Shown: piece after piece, positions 26,201-40,130 of the stretch | Layout of the letters: the number at the start of each line of letters is the position of its first letter | Numbering within the stretch: position 1 is the first letter of the stretch | Source of the DNA: Hippasteria phrygiana | Taxonomy: Eukaryota > Echinodermata > Asteroidea > Valvatida > Goniasteridae | Length of the DNA: 64,000 nt | Direction of reading: 5' to 3' | Assembly: GCA_037893225.1 (NCBI GenBank) | Contig: JAZGUH010000720.1 | Span: forward strand, 62,001 to 126,000 | Translations under genes and position numbers: made by a program | Notes under the pieces: model-generated | Told to the model about the DNA's origin: nothing | The model's database searches: none | Seen by the model: only the letters and a program-made list of their open reading frames with translations

Positions 26201-29200
26201 TGGTCTTGAAGATTATGAAATAAAAGTTGGAGTTTTTAATAACATGTGAGGTACACTTTGTTTTAAAGGGGTAGTGATGTACGCAGCCGAAAATGAACCG
26301 CATTACAATAGTGCAGTGAAAACGGGGTATCTTTAACGGCTAATTAGGCACTAATTAGTATTCGGCTGAAGCCTATACCAAATTTAAGTGTGCCCAGAAG
26401 CATGGTCTTGAAGATTATGAAATAAAAGTTGGAGTTTTTAATAACATGTGAGGTACACTTTGTTTTAAAGGGGTAGTGATGTACGCAGCCGAAAATGAAC
26501 CGCATTACAATAGTGCAGTGAAAACGGGGTATCTTTAACGGGCTAATTAGGCACTAATTAGTGTTCGGCTGAAGCCTATACCAAAATTAAGTGTGCCCAG
26601 AAGCATGGTCTTGAAGATTATGAAATAAAAGTTGGAGTTTTTAATAACATGTGAGGTACACTTTGTTTTAAAGGGGTAGTGATGTACGCAGCCGAAAATG
26701 AACCGCATTACAATAGTGCAGTGAAAACGGGGTATCTTTAACGGGCTAATTAGGCACTAAATAGTGTTCGGCTGAAGCCTATACCAAAATAAAGTGTGCC
26801 CAGAAGCATGGTCTTGAAGATTATGAAATAAAAGTTGGAGTTTTTAATAACATGTGAGGTACACTTTGTTTTAAAGGGGTAGTGATGTACGCAGCCGAAA
26901 ATGAACCGCATTACAATAGTGCAGTGAAAACGGGGTATCTTTAACGGGCTAATTAGGCACTAATTAGTATTCGGCTGAAGCCTATACCAAAATTAAGTGT
27001 GGCCACAAGCATGGTCTTGTAGATTATGAAATCAAAGTTGGAGTTTTTCATAACATGTGAGGTACACTTTGTTTTAACGGGGTAGTTATGTACGCAGCCG
27101 AAAATTAACCGCATTACAATAGTGCAGTGAAAACGGATTATATTTAACGGGCTAATTAGGCACTAATTAGTGTTCGGATGAAGCCTATACCAAAATAAAG
27201 TGTGCCCAGAAGCATGGTATTGAAGATTATGAAATAAAAGTTGGAGTTTTTAATAACATGTGAGGTACACTTTGTTTTAAAGGGGTAGTGATGTACGCAG
27301 CCGAAAATGAACCGCATTACAATAGTGCAGTGAAAACGGGGTATCTTTAACGGGCTAATTAGGCACTAATTAGTGTTCGGCTGAAGCCTATACCAAAATT
27401 AAGTGTGCCCAGAGACATGGTCTTGAAGATTATGAAATAAAAGTTGGAGTTTTTAATAACATGTGAGGTACACTTTGTTTTAAAGGGGTAGTGATGTACG
27501 CAGCCGAAAATGAACCGCATTACAATAGTGCAGTGAAAACGGGGTATCTTTAACGGCTAATTAGGCACTAATTAGTATTCGGCTGAAGCCTATACCAAAA
27601 TTAAGTGTGCCCAGAAGCATGGTCTTGAAGATTATGAAATAAAAGTTGGAGTTTTTAATAACATGTGAGGTACACTTTGTTTTAAAGGGGTAGTGATGTA
27701 CGCAGCCGAAAATGAACCGCATTACAATAGTGCAGTGAAAACGGGGTATCTTTAACGGGCTAATTAGGCACTAATTAGTATTCGGCTGAAGCCTATACCA
27801 AAATTAAGTGTGCCCAGAAGCATGGTCTTGAAGATTATGAAATAAAAGTTGGAGTTTTTAATAACATGTGAGGTACACTTTGTTTTAAAGGGGTAGTGAT
27901 GTACGCAGCCGAAAATGAACCGCATTACAATAGTGCAGTGAAAACGGGGTATCTTTAACGGGCTAATTAGGCACTAATTAGTGTTCGGCTGAAGCCTATA
28001 CCAAAATTAAGTGTGCCCAGAAGCATGGTCTTGAAGATTATGAAATAAAAGTTGGAGTTTTTAATAACATGTGAGGTACACTTTGTTTTAAAGGGGTAGT
28101 GATGTACGCAGCCGAAAATGAACCGCATTACAATAGTGCAGTGAAAACGGGGTATCTTTAACGGGCTAATTAGGCACTAATTAGTGTTCGGCTGAAGCCT
28201 ATACCAAAATTAAGTGTGCCCAGAGACATGGTCTTGAAGATTATGAAATAAAAGTTGGAGTTTTTAATAACATGTGAGGTACACTTTGTTTTAAAGGGGT
28301 AGTGATGTACGCAGCCGAAAATGAACCGCATTACAATAGTGCAGTGAAAACGGGGTATCTTTCACGGGCTAATTAGGCACTAATTAGTGTTCGGCTGAAG
28401 CCTATACCAAAATTAAGTGTGCCCAGAAGCATGGTCTTGAAGATTATGAAATAAAAGTTGGAGTTTTTAATAACATGTGAGGTACACTTTGTTTTAAAGG
28501 GGTAGTGATGTACGCAGCCGAAAATGAACCGCATTACAATAGTGCAGTGAAAACGGGGTATCTTTAACGGGATAATTAGGCACTAATTAGTGTTCGGCTG
28601 AAGCCTATACCAAAATTAAGTGTGCCCAGAGACATGGTCTTGAAGATTATGAAATAAAAGTTGGAGTTTTTAATAACATGTGAGGTACACTTTGTTTTAA
28701 AGGGGTAGTGATGTACGCAGCCGAAAATGAACCGCATTACAATAGTGCAGTGAAAACGGGGTATCTTTAACGGCTAATTAGGCACTAAATAGTGTTCGGC
28801 TGAAGCCTATACCAAAATAAAGTGTGCCCAGAAGCATGGTCTTGAAGATTATGAAATAAAAGTTGGAGTTTTTAATAACATGTGAGGTACACTTTGTTTT
28901 AAAGGGGTAGTGATGTACGCAGCCGAAAATGAACCGCATTACAATAGTGCAGTGAAAACGGGGTATCTTTAACGGGCTAATTAGGCACTAATTAGTATTC
29001 GGCTGAAGCCTATACCAAAATTAAGTGTGGCCACAAGCATGGTCTTGTAGATTATGAAATCAAAGTTGGAGTTTTTCATAACATGTGAGGTACACTTTGT
29101 TTTAACGGGGTAGTTATGTACGCAGCCGAAAATTAACCGCATTACAATAGTGCAGTGAAAACGGATTATATTTAACGGGCTAATTAGGCACTAATTAGTG

Positions 29201-29250
29201 TTCGGATGAAGCCTATACCAAAATAAAGTGTGCCCAGAAGCATGGTATTG
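23300..29250 (+). repeat. 15- and 10-monomer block copies (3040 and 2028 bp)
   Basis: Several independent marks repeat together. CCAAATTTAAG occurs at 23341 and 26381, the GGCCACAAGC monomer at 23961 and 27001, and AGCATGGTATTG at 24171 and 27211, all 3040 bp apart (15 monomers, five of them 1 bp short). The last two then recur at 29029 and 29239, 2028 bp on (10 monomers). One ancestral segment has therefore been copied twice with different unit counts. Confidence 0.85.
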
Positions 29251-32200
29251 AAGATTATGAAATAAAAGTTGGAGTTTTTAATAACATGTGAGGTACACTT
29301 TGTTTTAAAGGGGTAGTGATGTACGCAGCCGAAAATGAACCGCATTACAATAGTGCAGTGAAAACGGGGTATCTTTAACGGGCTAATTAGGCACTAATTA
29401 GTGTTCGGCTGAAGCCTATACCAAAATTAAGTGTGCCCAGAGACATGGTCTTGAAGATTATGAAATAAAAGTTGGAGTTTTTAATAACATGTGAGGTACA
29501 CTTTGTTTTAAAGGGGTAGTGATGTACGCAGCCGAAAATGAACCGCATTACAATAGTGCAGTGAAAACGGGGTATCTTTAACGGCTAATTAGGCACTAAT
29601 TAGTATTCGGCTGAAGCCTATACCAAAATTAAGTGTGCCCAGAAGCATGGTCTTGAAGATTATGAAATAAAAGTTGGAGTTTTTAATAACATGTGAGGTA
29701 CACTTTGTTTTAAAGGGGTAGTGATGTACGCAGCCGAAAATGAACCGCATTACAATAGTGCAGTGAAAACGGGGTATCTTTAACGGGCTAATTAGGCACT
29801 AATTAGTATTCGGCTGAAGCCTATACCAAAATTAAGTGTGCCCAGAAGCATGGTCTTGAAGATTATGAAATAAAAGTTGGAGTTTTTAATAACATGTGAG
29901 GTACACTTTGTTTTAAAGGGGTAGTGATGTACGCAGCCGAAAATGAACCGCATTACAATAGTGCAGTGAAAACGGGGTATCTTTAACGGGCTAATTAGGC
30001 ACTAATTAGTGTTCGGCTGAAGCCTATACCAAAATTAAGTGTGCCCAGAAGCATGGTCTTGAAGATTATGAAATAAAAGTTGGAGTTTTTAATAACATGT
30101 GAGGTACACTTTGTTTTAAAGGGGTAGTGATGTACGCAGCCGAAAATGAACCGCATTACAATAGTGCAGTGAAAACGGGGTATCTTTAACGGGCTAATTA
30201 GGCACTAATTAGTGTTCGGCTGAAGCCTATACCAAAATTAAGTGTGCCCAGAGACATGGTCTTGAAGATTATGAAATAAAAGTTGGAGTTTTTAATAACA
30301 TGTGAGGTACACTTTGTTTTAAAGGGGTAGTGATGTACGCAGCCGAAAATGAACCGCATTACAATAGTGCAGTGAAAACGGGGTATCTTTCACGGGCTAA
30401 TTAGGCACTAATTAGTGTTCGGCTGAAGCCTATACCAAAATTAAGTGTGCCCAGAAGCATGGTCTTGAAGATTATGAAATAAAAGTTGGAGTTTTTAATA
30501 ACATGTGAGGTACACTTTGTTTTAAAGGGGTAGTGATGTACGCAGCCGAAAATGAACCGCATTACAATAGTGCAGTGAAAACGGGGTATCTTTAACGGGA
30601 TAATTAGGCACTAATTAGTGTTCGGCTGAAGCCTATACCAAAATTAAGTGTGCCCAGAGACATGGTCTTGAAGATTATGAAATAAAAGTTGGAGTTTTTA
30701 ATAACATGTGAGGTACACTTTGTTTTAAAGGGGTAGTGATGTACGCAGCCGAAAATGAACCGCATTACAATAGTGCAGTGAAAACGGGGTATCTTTAACG
30801 GCTAATTAGGCACTAATTAGTATTCGGCTGAAGCCTATACCAAAATTAAGTGTGCCCAGAAGCATGGTCTTGAAGATTATGAAATAAAAGTTGGAGTTTT
30901 TAATAACATGTGAGGTACACTTTGTTTTAAAGGGGTAGTGATGTACGCAGCCGAAAATGAACCGCATTACAATAGTGCAGTGAAAACGGGGTATCTTTAA
31001 CGGGCTAATTAGGCACTAATTAGTATTCGGCTGAAGCCTATACCAAAATTAAGTGTGCCCAGAAGCATGGTCTTGAAGATTATGAAATAAAAGTTGGAGT
31101 TTTTAATAACATGTGAGGTACACTTTGTTTTAAAGGGGTAGTGATGTACGCAGCCGAAAATGAACCGCATTACAATAGTGCAGTGAAAACGGGGTATCTT
31201 TAACGGGATAATTAGGCACTAATTAATGTTCGGCTGAAGCCTATACCAAAATCAAGTGTGCCCAGAAGCATGGTCTTGAAGATTATGAAATAAAAGTTGG
31301 AGTTTTTAATAACATGTGAGGTACACTTTGTTTTAAAGGGGTAGTGATGTACGCAGCCGAAAATGAACCGCATTACAATAGTGCAGTGAAAACGGGGTAT
31401 CTTTAACGGGCTAATTAGGCACTAATTAGTGTTCGGCTGAAGCCTATACCAAAATTAAGTGTGCCCAGAAGCATGGTCTTGAAGATTATGAAATAAAAGT
31501 TGGAGTTTTTAATAACATGTGAGGTACACTTTGTTTTAAAGGGGTAGTGATGTACGCAGCCGAAAATGAACCGCATTACAATAGTGCAGTGAAAACGGGG
31601 TATCTTTAACGGGCTAATTAGGCACTAATTAGTGTTCGGCTGAAGCCTATACCAAAATTAAGTGTGCCCAGAAGCATGGTCTTGAAGATTATGAAATAAA
31701 AGTTGGAGTTTTTAATAACATGTGAGGTACACTTTGTTTTAAAGGGGTAGTGATGTACGCAGCCGAAAATGAACCGCATTACAATAGTGCAGTGAAAACG
31801 GGGTATCTTTAACGGCTAATTAGGCACTAATTAGTATTCGGCTGAAGCCTATACCAAAATTAAGTGTGCCCAGAAGCATGGTCTTGAAGATTATGAAATA
31901 AAAGTTGGAGTTTTTAATAACATGTGAGGTACACTTTGTTTTAAAGGGGTAGTGATGTACGCAGCCGAAAATGAACCGCATTACAATAGTGCAGTGAAAA
32001 CGGGGTATCTTTAACGGGCTAATTAGGCACTAATTAGTATTCGGCTGAAGCCTATACCAAAATTAAGTGTGCCCAGAAGCATGGTCTTGAAGATTATGAA
32101 ATAAAAGTTGGAGTTTTTAATAACATGTGAGGTACACTTTGTTTTAAAGGGGTAGTGATGTACGCAGCCGAAAATGAACCGCATTACAATAGTGCAGTGA

Positions 32201-35200
32201 AAACGGGGTATCTTTAACGGGATAATTAGGCACTAATTAATGTTCGGCTGAAGCCTATACCAAAATCAAGTGTGCCCAGAAGCATGGTCTTGAAGATTAT
32301 GAAATAAAAGTTGGAGTTTTTAATAACATGTGAGGTACACTTTGTTTTAAAGGGGTAGTGATGTACGCAGCCGAAAATGAACCGCATTACAATAGTGCAG
32401 TGAAAACGGGGTATCTTTCACGGGCTAATTAGGCACTAATTAGTGTTCGGCTGAAGCCTATACCAAAATTAAGTGTGCCCAGAAGCATGGTCTTGAAGAT
32501 TATGAAATAAAAGTTGGAGTTTTTAATAACATGTGAGGTACACTTTGTTTTAAAGGGGTAGTGATGTACGCAGCCGAAAATGAACCGCATTACAATAGTG
32601 CAGTGAAAACGGATTATCTTTAACGGGATAATTAGGCACTAATTAGTGTTCGGCTGAAGCCTATACCAAAATTAAGTGTGCCCAGAGACATGGTCTTGAA
32701 GATTATGAAATAAAAGTTGGAGTTTTTAATAACATGTGAGGTACACTTTGTTTTAAAGGGGTAGTGATGTACGCAGCCGAAAATGAACCGCATTACAATA
32801 GTGCAGTGAAAACGGGGTATCTTTAACGGCTAATTAGGCACTAATTAGTATTCGGCTGAAGCCTATACCAAAATGAAGTGTGCCCAGAAGCATGGTCTTG
32901 AAGATTATGAAATAAAAGTTGGAGTTTTTAATAACATGTGAGGTACACTTTGTTTTAAAGGGGTAGTGATGTACGCAGCCGAAAATGAACCGCATTACAA
33001 TAGTGCAGTGAAAACGGGGTATCTTTAACGGGCTAATTAGGCACTAATTAGTATTCGGCTGAAGCCTATACCAAAATTAAGTGTGCCCAGAAGCATGGTC
33101 TTGAAGATTATGAAATAAAAGTTGGAGTTTTTCATAACATGTGAGGTACACTTTGTTTTAAAGGGGTAGTGATGTACGCAGCCGAAAATGAACCGCATTA
33201 CAATAGTGCAGTGAAAACGGGGTATCTTTAACGGGATAATTAGGCACTAATTAATGTTCGGCTGAAGCCTATACCAAAATCAAGTGTGCCCAGAAGCATG
33301 GTCTTGAAGATTATGAAATAAAAGTTGGAGTTTTTAATAACATGTGAGGTACACTTTGTTTTAAAGGGGTAGTGATGTACGCAGCCGAAAATGAACCGCA
33401 TTACAATAGTGCAGTGAAAACGGGGTATCTTTAACGGGCTAATTAGGCACTAATTAGTATTCGGCTGAAGCCTATACCAAAATTAAGTGTGCCCAGAAGC
33501 ATGGTCTTGAAGATTATGAAATAAAAGTTGGAGTTTTTAATAACATGTGAGGTACACTTTGTTTTAAAGGGGTAGTGATGTACGCAGCCGAAAATGAACC
33601 GCATTACAATAGTGCAGTGAAAACGGGGTATCTTTAACGGGCTAATTAGGCACTAATTAGTGTTCGGCTGAAGCCTATACCAAAATTAAGTGTGCCCAGA
33701 AGCATGGTCTTGAAGATTATGAAATAAAAGTTGGAGTTTTTAATAACATGTGAGGTACACTTTGTTTTAAAGGGGTAGTGATGTACGCAGCCGAAAATGA
33801 ACCGCATTACAATAGTGCAGTGAAAACGGGGTATCTTTAACGGCTAATTAGGCACTAATTAGTATTCGGCTGAAGCCTATACCAAAATTAAGTGTGCCCA
33901 GAAGCATGGTCTTGAAGATTATGAAATAAAAGTTGGAGTTTTTAATAACATGTGAGGTACACTTTGTTTTAAAGGGGTAGTGATGTACGCAGCCGAAAAT
34001 GAACCGCATTACAATAGTGCAGTGAAAACGGGGTATCTTTAACGGGCTAATTAGGCAGTAATTAGTATTCGGCTGAAGCCTATACCAAAATTAAGTGTGC
34101 CCAGAAGCATGGTCTTGAAGATTATGAAATAAAAGTTGGAGTTTTTAATAACATGTGAGGTACACTTTGTTTTAAAGGGGTAGTGATGTACGCAGCCGAA
34201 AATGAACCGCATTACAATAGTGCAGTGAAAACGGGGTATCTTTAACGGGATAATTAGGCACTAATTAATGTTCGGCTGAAGCCTATACCAAAATCAAGTG
34301 TGCCCAGAAGCATGGTCTTGAAGATTATGAAATAAAAGTTGGAGTTTTTAATAACATGTGAGGTACACTTTGTTTTAAAGGGGTAGTGATGTACGCAGCC
34401 GAAAATGAACCGCATTACAATAGTGCAGTGAAAACGGGGTATCTTTCACGGGCTAATTAGGCACTAATTAGTGTTCGGCTGAAGCCTATACCAAAATTAA
34501 GTGTGCCCAGAAGCATGGTCTTGAAGATTATGAAATAAAAGTTGGAGTTTTTAATAACATGTGAGGTACACTTTGTTTTAAAGGGGTAGTGATGTACGCA
34601 GCCGAAAATGAACCGCATTACAATAGTGCAGTGAAAACGGATTATCTTTAACGGGATAATTAGGCACTAATTAGTGTTCGGCTGAAGCCTATACCAAAAT
34701 TAAGTGTGCCCAGAGACATGGTCTTGAAGATTATGAAATAAAAGTTGGAGTTTTTAATAACATGTGAGGTACACTTTGTTTTAAAGGGGTAGTGATGTAC
34801 GCAGCCGAAAATGAACCGCATTACAATAGTGCAGTGAAAACGGGGTATCTTTAACGGCTAATTAGGCACTAATTAGTATTCGGCTGAAGCCTATACCAAA
34901 ATTAAGTGTGCCCAGAAGCATGGTCTTGAAGATTATGAAATAAAAGTTGGAGTTTTTAATAACATGTGAGGTACACTTTGTTTTAAAGGGGTAGTGATGT
35001 ACGCAGCCGAAAATGAACCGCATTACAATAGTGCAGTGAAAACGGGGTATCTTTAACGGGCTAATTAGGCACTAATTAGTATTCGGCTGAAGCCTATACC
35101 AAAATTAAGTGTGCCCAGAAGCATGGTCTTGAAGATTATGAAATAAAAGTTGGAGTTTTTCATAACATGTGAGGTACACTTTGTTTTAAAGGGGTAGTGA

Positions 35201-38200
35201 TGTACGCAGCCGAAAATGAACCGCATTACAATAGTGCAGTGAAAACGGGGTATCTTTAACGGGATAATTAGGCACTAATTAATGTTCGGCTGAAGCCTAT
35301 ACCAAAATCAAGTGTGCCCAGAAGCATGGTCTTGAAGATTATGAAATAAAAGTTGGAGTTTTTAATAACATGTGAGGTACACTTTGTTTTAAAGGGGTAG
35401 TGATGTACGCAGCCGAAAATGAACCGCATTACAATAGTGCAGTGAAAACGGGGTATCTTTAACGGGCTAATTAGGCACTAATTAGTATTCGGCTGAAGCC
35501 TATACCAAAATTAAGTGTGCCCAGAAGCATGGTCTTGAAGATTATGAAATAAAAGTTGGAGTTTTTAATAACATGTGAGGTACACTTTGTTTTAAAGGGG
35601 TAGTGATGTACGCAGCCGAAAATGAACCGCATTACAATAGTGCAGTGAAAACGGGGTATCTTTAACGGGCTAATTAGGCACTAATTAGTGTTCGGCTGAA
35701 GCCTATACCAAAATTAAGTGTGCCCAGAAGCATGGTCTTGAAGATTATGAAATAAAAGTTGGAGTTTTTAATAACATGTGAGGTACACTTTGTTTTAAAG
35801 GGGTAGTGATGTACGCAGCCGAAAATGAACCGCATTACAATAGTGCAGTGAAAACGGGGTATCTTTAACGGCTAATTAGGCACTAATTAGTATTCGGCTG
35901 AAGCCTATACCAAAATTAAGTGTGCCCAGAAGCATGGTCTTGAAGATTATGAAATAAAAGTTGGAGTTTTTAATAACATGTGAGGTACACTTTGTTTTAA
36001 AGGGGTAGTGATGTACGCAGCCGAAAATGAACCGCATTACAATAGTGCAGTGAAAACGGGGTATCTTTAACGGCTAATTAGGCACTAATTAGTATTCGGC
36101 TGAAGCCTATACCAAAATCAAGTGTGCCCAGAAGCATGGTCTTGAAGATTATGAAATAAAAGTTGGAGTTTTTAATAACATGTGAGGTACACTTTGTTTT
36201 AAAGGGGTAGTGATGTACGCAGCCGAAAATGAACCGCATTACAATAGTGCAGTGAAAACGGGGTATCTTTAACGGGCTAATTAGGCACTAATTAGTGTTC
36301 GGCTGAAGCCTATACCAAAATTAAGTGTGCCCAGAAGCATGGTCTTGAAGATTATGAAATAAAAGTTGGAGTTTTTAATAACATGTGAGGTACACTTTGT
36401 TTTAAAGGGGTAGTGATGTACGCAGCCGAAAATGAACCGCATTACAATAGTGCAGTGAAAACGGGGTATCTTTAACGGCTAATTAGGCACTAATTAGTAT
36501 TCGGCTGAAGCCTATACCAAAATTAAGTGTGCCCAGAAGCATGGTCTTGAAGATTATGAAATAAAAGTTGGAGTTTTTAATAACATGTGAGGTACACTTT
36601 GTTTTAAAGGGGTAGTGATGTACGCAGCCGAAAATGAACCGCATTACAATAGTGCAGTGAAAACGGGGTATCTTTAACGGGCTAATTAGGCAGTAATTAG
36701 TATTCGGCTGAAGCCTATACCAAAATTAAGTGTGCCCAGAAGCATGGTCTTGAAGATTATGAAATAAAAGTTGGAGTTTTTAATAACATGTGAGGTACAC
36801 TTTGTTTTAAAGGGGTAGTGATGTACGCAGCCGAAAATGAACCGCATTACAATAGTGCAGTGAAAACGGGGTATCTTTAACGGGATAATTAGGCACTAAT
36901 TAATGTTCGGCTGAAGCCTATACCAAAATCAAGTGTGCCCAGAAGCATGGTCTTGAAGATTATGAAATAAAAGTTGGAGTTTTTAATAACATGTGAGGTA
37001 CACTTTGTTTTAAAGGGGTAGTGATGTACGCAGCCGAAAATGAACCGCATTACAATAGTGCAGTGAAAACGGGGTATCTTTCACGGGCTAATTAGGCACT
37101 AATTAGTGTTCGGCTGAAGCCTATACCAAAATTAAGTGTGCCCAGAAGCATGGTCTTGAAGATTATGAAATAAAAGTTGGAGTTTTTAATAACATGTGAG
37201 GTACACTTTGTTTTAAAGGGGTAGTGATGTACGCAGCCGAAAATGAACCGCATTACAATAGTGCAGTGAAAACGGATTATCTTTAACGGGATAATTAGGC
37301 ACTAATTAGTGTTCGGCTGAAGCCTATACCAAAATTAAGTGTGCCCAGAGACATGGTCTTGAAGATTATGAAATAAAAGTTGGAGTTTTTAATAACATGT
37401 GAGGTACACTTTGTTTTAAAGGGGTAGTGATGTACGCAGCCGAAAATGAACCGCATTACAATAGTGCAGTGAAAACGGGGTATCTTTAACGGCTAATTAG
37501 GCACTAATTAGTATTCGGCTGAAGCCTATACCAAAATTAAGTGTGCCCAGAAGCATGGTCTTGAAGATTATGAAATAAAAGTTGGAGTTTTTAATAACAT
37601 GTGAGGTACACTTTGTTTTAAAGGGGTAGTGATGTACGCAGCCGAAAATGAACCGCATTACAATAGTGCAGTGAAAACGGGGTATCTTTAACGGGCTAAT
37701 TAGGCACTAATTAGTATTCGGCTGAAGCCTATACCAAAATTAAGTGTGCCCAGAAGCATGGTCTTGAAGATTATGAAATAAAAGTTGGAGTTTTTCATAA
37801 CATGTGAGGTACACTTTGTTTTAAAGGGGTAGTGATGTACGCAGCCGAAAATGAACCGCATTACAATAGTGCAGTGAAAACGGGGTATCTTTAACGGGAT
37901 AATTAGGCACTAATTAATGTTCGGCTGAAGCCTATACCAAAATCAAGTGTGCCCAGAAGCATGGTCTTGAAGATTATGAAATAAAAGTTGGAGTTTTTAA
38001 TAACATGTGAGGTACACTTTGTTTTAAAGGGGTAGTGATGTACGCAGCCGAAAATGAACCGCATTACAATAGTGCAGTGAAAACGGGGTATCTTTAACGG
38101 GCTAATTAGGCACTAATTAGTATTCGGCTGAAGCCTATACCAAAATTAAGTGTGCCCAGAAGCATGGTCTTGAAGATTATGAAATAAAAGTTGGAGTTTT

Positions 38201-40130
38201 TAATAACATGTGAGGTACACTTTGTTTTAAAGGGGTAGTGATGTACGCAGCCGAAAATGAACCGCATTACAATAGTGCAGTGAAAACGGGGTATCTTTAA
38301 CGGGCTAATTAGGCACTAATTAGTGTTCGGCTGAAGCCTATACCAAAATTAAGTGTGCCCAGAAGCATGGTCTTGAAGATTATGAAATAAAAGTTGGAGT
38401 TTTTAATAACATGTGAGGTACACTTTGTTTTAAAGGGGTAGTGATGTACGCAGCCGAAAATGAACCGCATTACAATAGTGCAGTGAAAACGGGGTATCTT
38501 TAACGGCTAATTAGGCACTAATTAGTATTCGGCTGAAGCCTATACCAAAATTAAGTGTGCCCAGAAGCATGGTCTTGAAGATTATGAAATAAAAGTTGGA
38601 GTTTTTAATAACATGTGAGGTACACTTTGTTTTAAAGGGGTAGTGATGTACGCAGCCGAAAATGAACCGCATTACAATAGTGCAGTGAAAACGGGGTATC
38701 TTTAACGGGCTAATTAGGCACTAATTAGTATTCGGCTGAAGCCTATACCAAAATTAAGTGTGCCCAGAAGCATGGTCTTGAAGATTATGAAATAAAAGTT
38801 GGAGTTTTTAATAACATGTGAGGTACACTTTGTTTTAAAGGGGTAGTGATGTACGCAGCCGAAAATGAACCGCATTACAATAGTGCAGTGAAAACGGGGT
38901 ATCTTTAACGGGATAATTAGGCACTAATTAATGTTCGGCTGAAGCCTATACCAAAATCAAGTGTGCCCAGAAGCATGGTCTTGAAGATTATGAAATAAAA
39001 GTTGGAGTTTTTAATAACATGTGAGGTACACTTTGTTTTAAAGGGGTAGTGATGTACGCAGCCGAAAATGAACCGCATTACAATAGTGCAGTGAAAACGG
39101 GGTATCTTTAACTGGCTAATTAGGCACTAATTAGTGTTCGGCTGAAGCCTATACCAAAATTAAGTGTGCCCAGAAGCATGGTCTTGAAGATTATGAAATA
39201 AAAGTTGGAGTTTTTAGTAACATATGAGGTACACTTTGTTTTAAATGGGTAGTGATGTACGCAGCCGAAAATGAACCGCATTACAATAGTGCAGTGAAAA
39301 CGGGGTATCTTTAACGGGCTAATTAGGCACTAATTAGTGTTCGGCTGAAGCCTATACCAAAATTAAGTGTGCCCAGAAGCATGGTCTTGAAGATTATGAA
39401 ATAAAAGTTGGAGTTTTTAATAACATGTGAGGTACACTTTGTTTTAAAGGGGTAGTGATGTACGCAGCCGAAAATGAACCGCATTACAATAGTGCAGTGA
39501 AAACGGGGTATCTTTAACGGGCTAATTAGGCACTAATTAGTGTTCGGCTGAAGCCTATACCAAAATTAAGTGTGCCCAGAAGCATGGTCTTGAAGATTAT
39601 GAAATAAAAGTTGGAGTTTTTAATAACATGTGAGGTACACTTTGTTTTAAAGGGGTAGTGATGTACGCAGCCGAAAATGAACCGCATTACAATAGTGCAG
39701 TGAAAACGGGGTATCTTTAACGGGCTAATTAGGCACTAATTAGTGTTCGGCTGAAGCCTATACCAAAATTAAGTGTGCCCAGAGACATGGTCTTGAAGAT
39801 TATGAAATAAAAGTTGGAGTTTTTAATAACATGTGAGGTACACTTTGTTTTAAAGGGGTAGTGATGTACGCAGCCGAAAATGAACCGCATTACAATAGTG
39901 CAGTGAAAACGGGGTATCTTTAACGGGATAATTAGGCACTAATTAATGTTCGGCTGAAGCCTATACCAAAATCAAGTGTGCCCAGAAGCATGGTCTTGAA
40001 GATTATGAAATAAAAGTTGGAGTTTTTAATAACATGTGAGGTACACTTTGTTTTAAAGGGGTAGTGATGTACGCAGCCGAAAATGAACCGCATTACAATA
40101 GTGCAGTGAAAACGGGGTATCTTTCACGGG
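28360..40130 (+). repeat. Higher-order repeat marked by CTTTCACGGG, periods 2028-3043 bp
   Basis: The private change CTTTCACGGG occurs at 28360, 30388, 32416 and 34444, three successive steps of exactly 2028 bp. It then occurs at 37079 (2635 bp, 13 monomers) and 40122 (3043 bp, 15 monomers). From 30388 on, the order of monomer variants after the mark is nearly the same each time: a GATAATTAGG/AGAGACATGG monomer, a one-base-deleted monomer, an AGTATTCGG monomer, an AATTAATG/ATCAAG monomer, two ordinary ones, then deleted, AGTAT and AATTAATG again. From the 32416 repeat to the 40122 repeat the second monomer also carries CGGATTATCTTT. The 13-mer has three extra monomers inserted; the 15-mer adds five at its end. 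The 28360-30388 unit has the same length but a different internal order. Confidence 0.88.
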
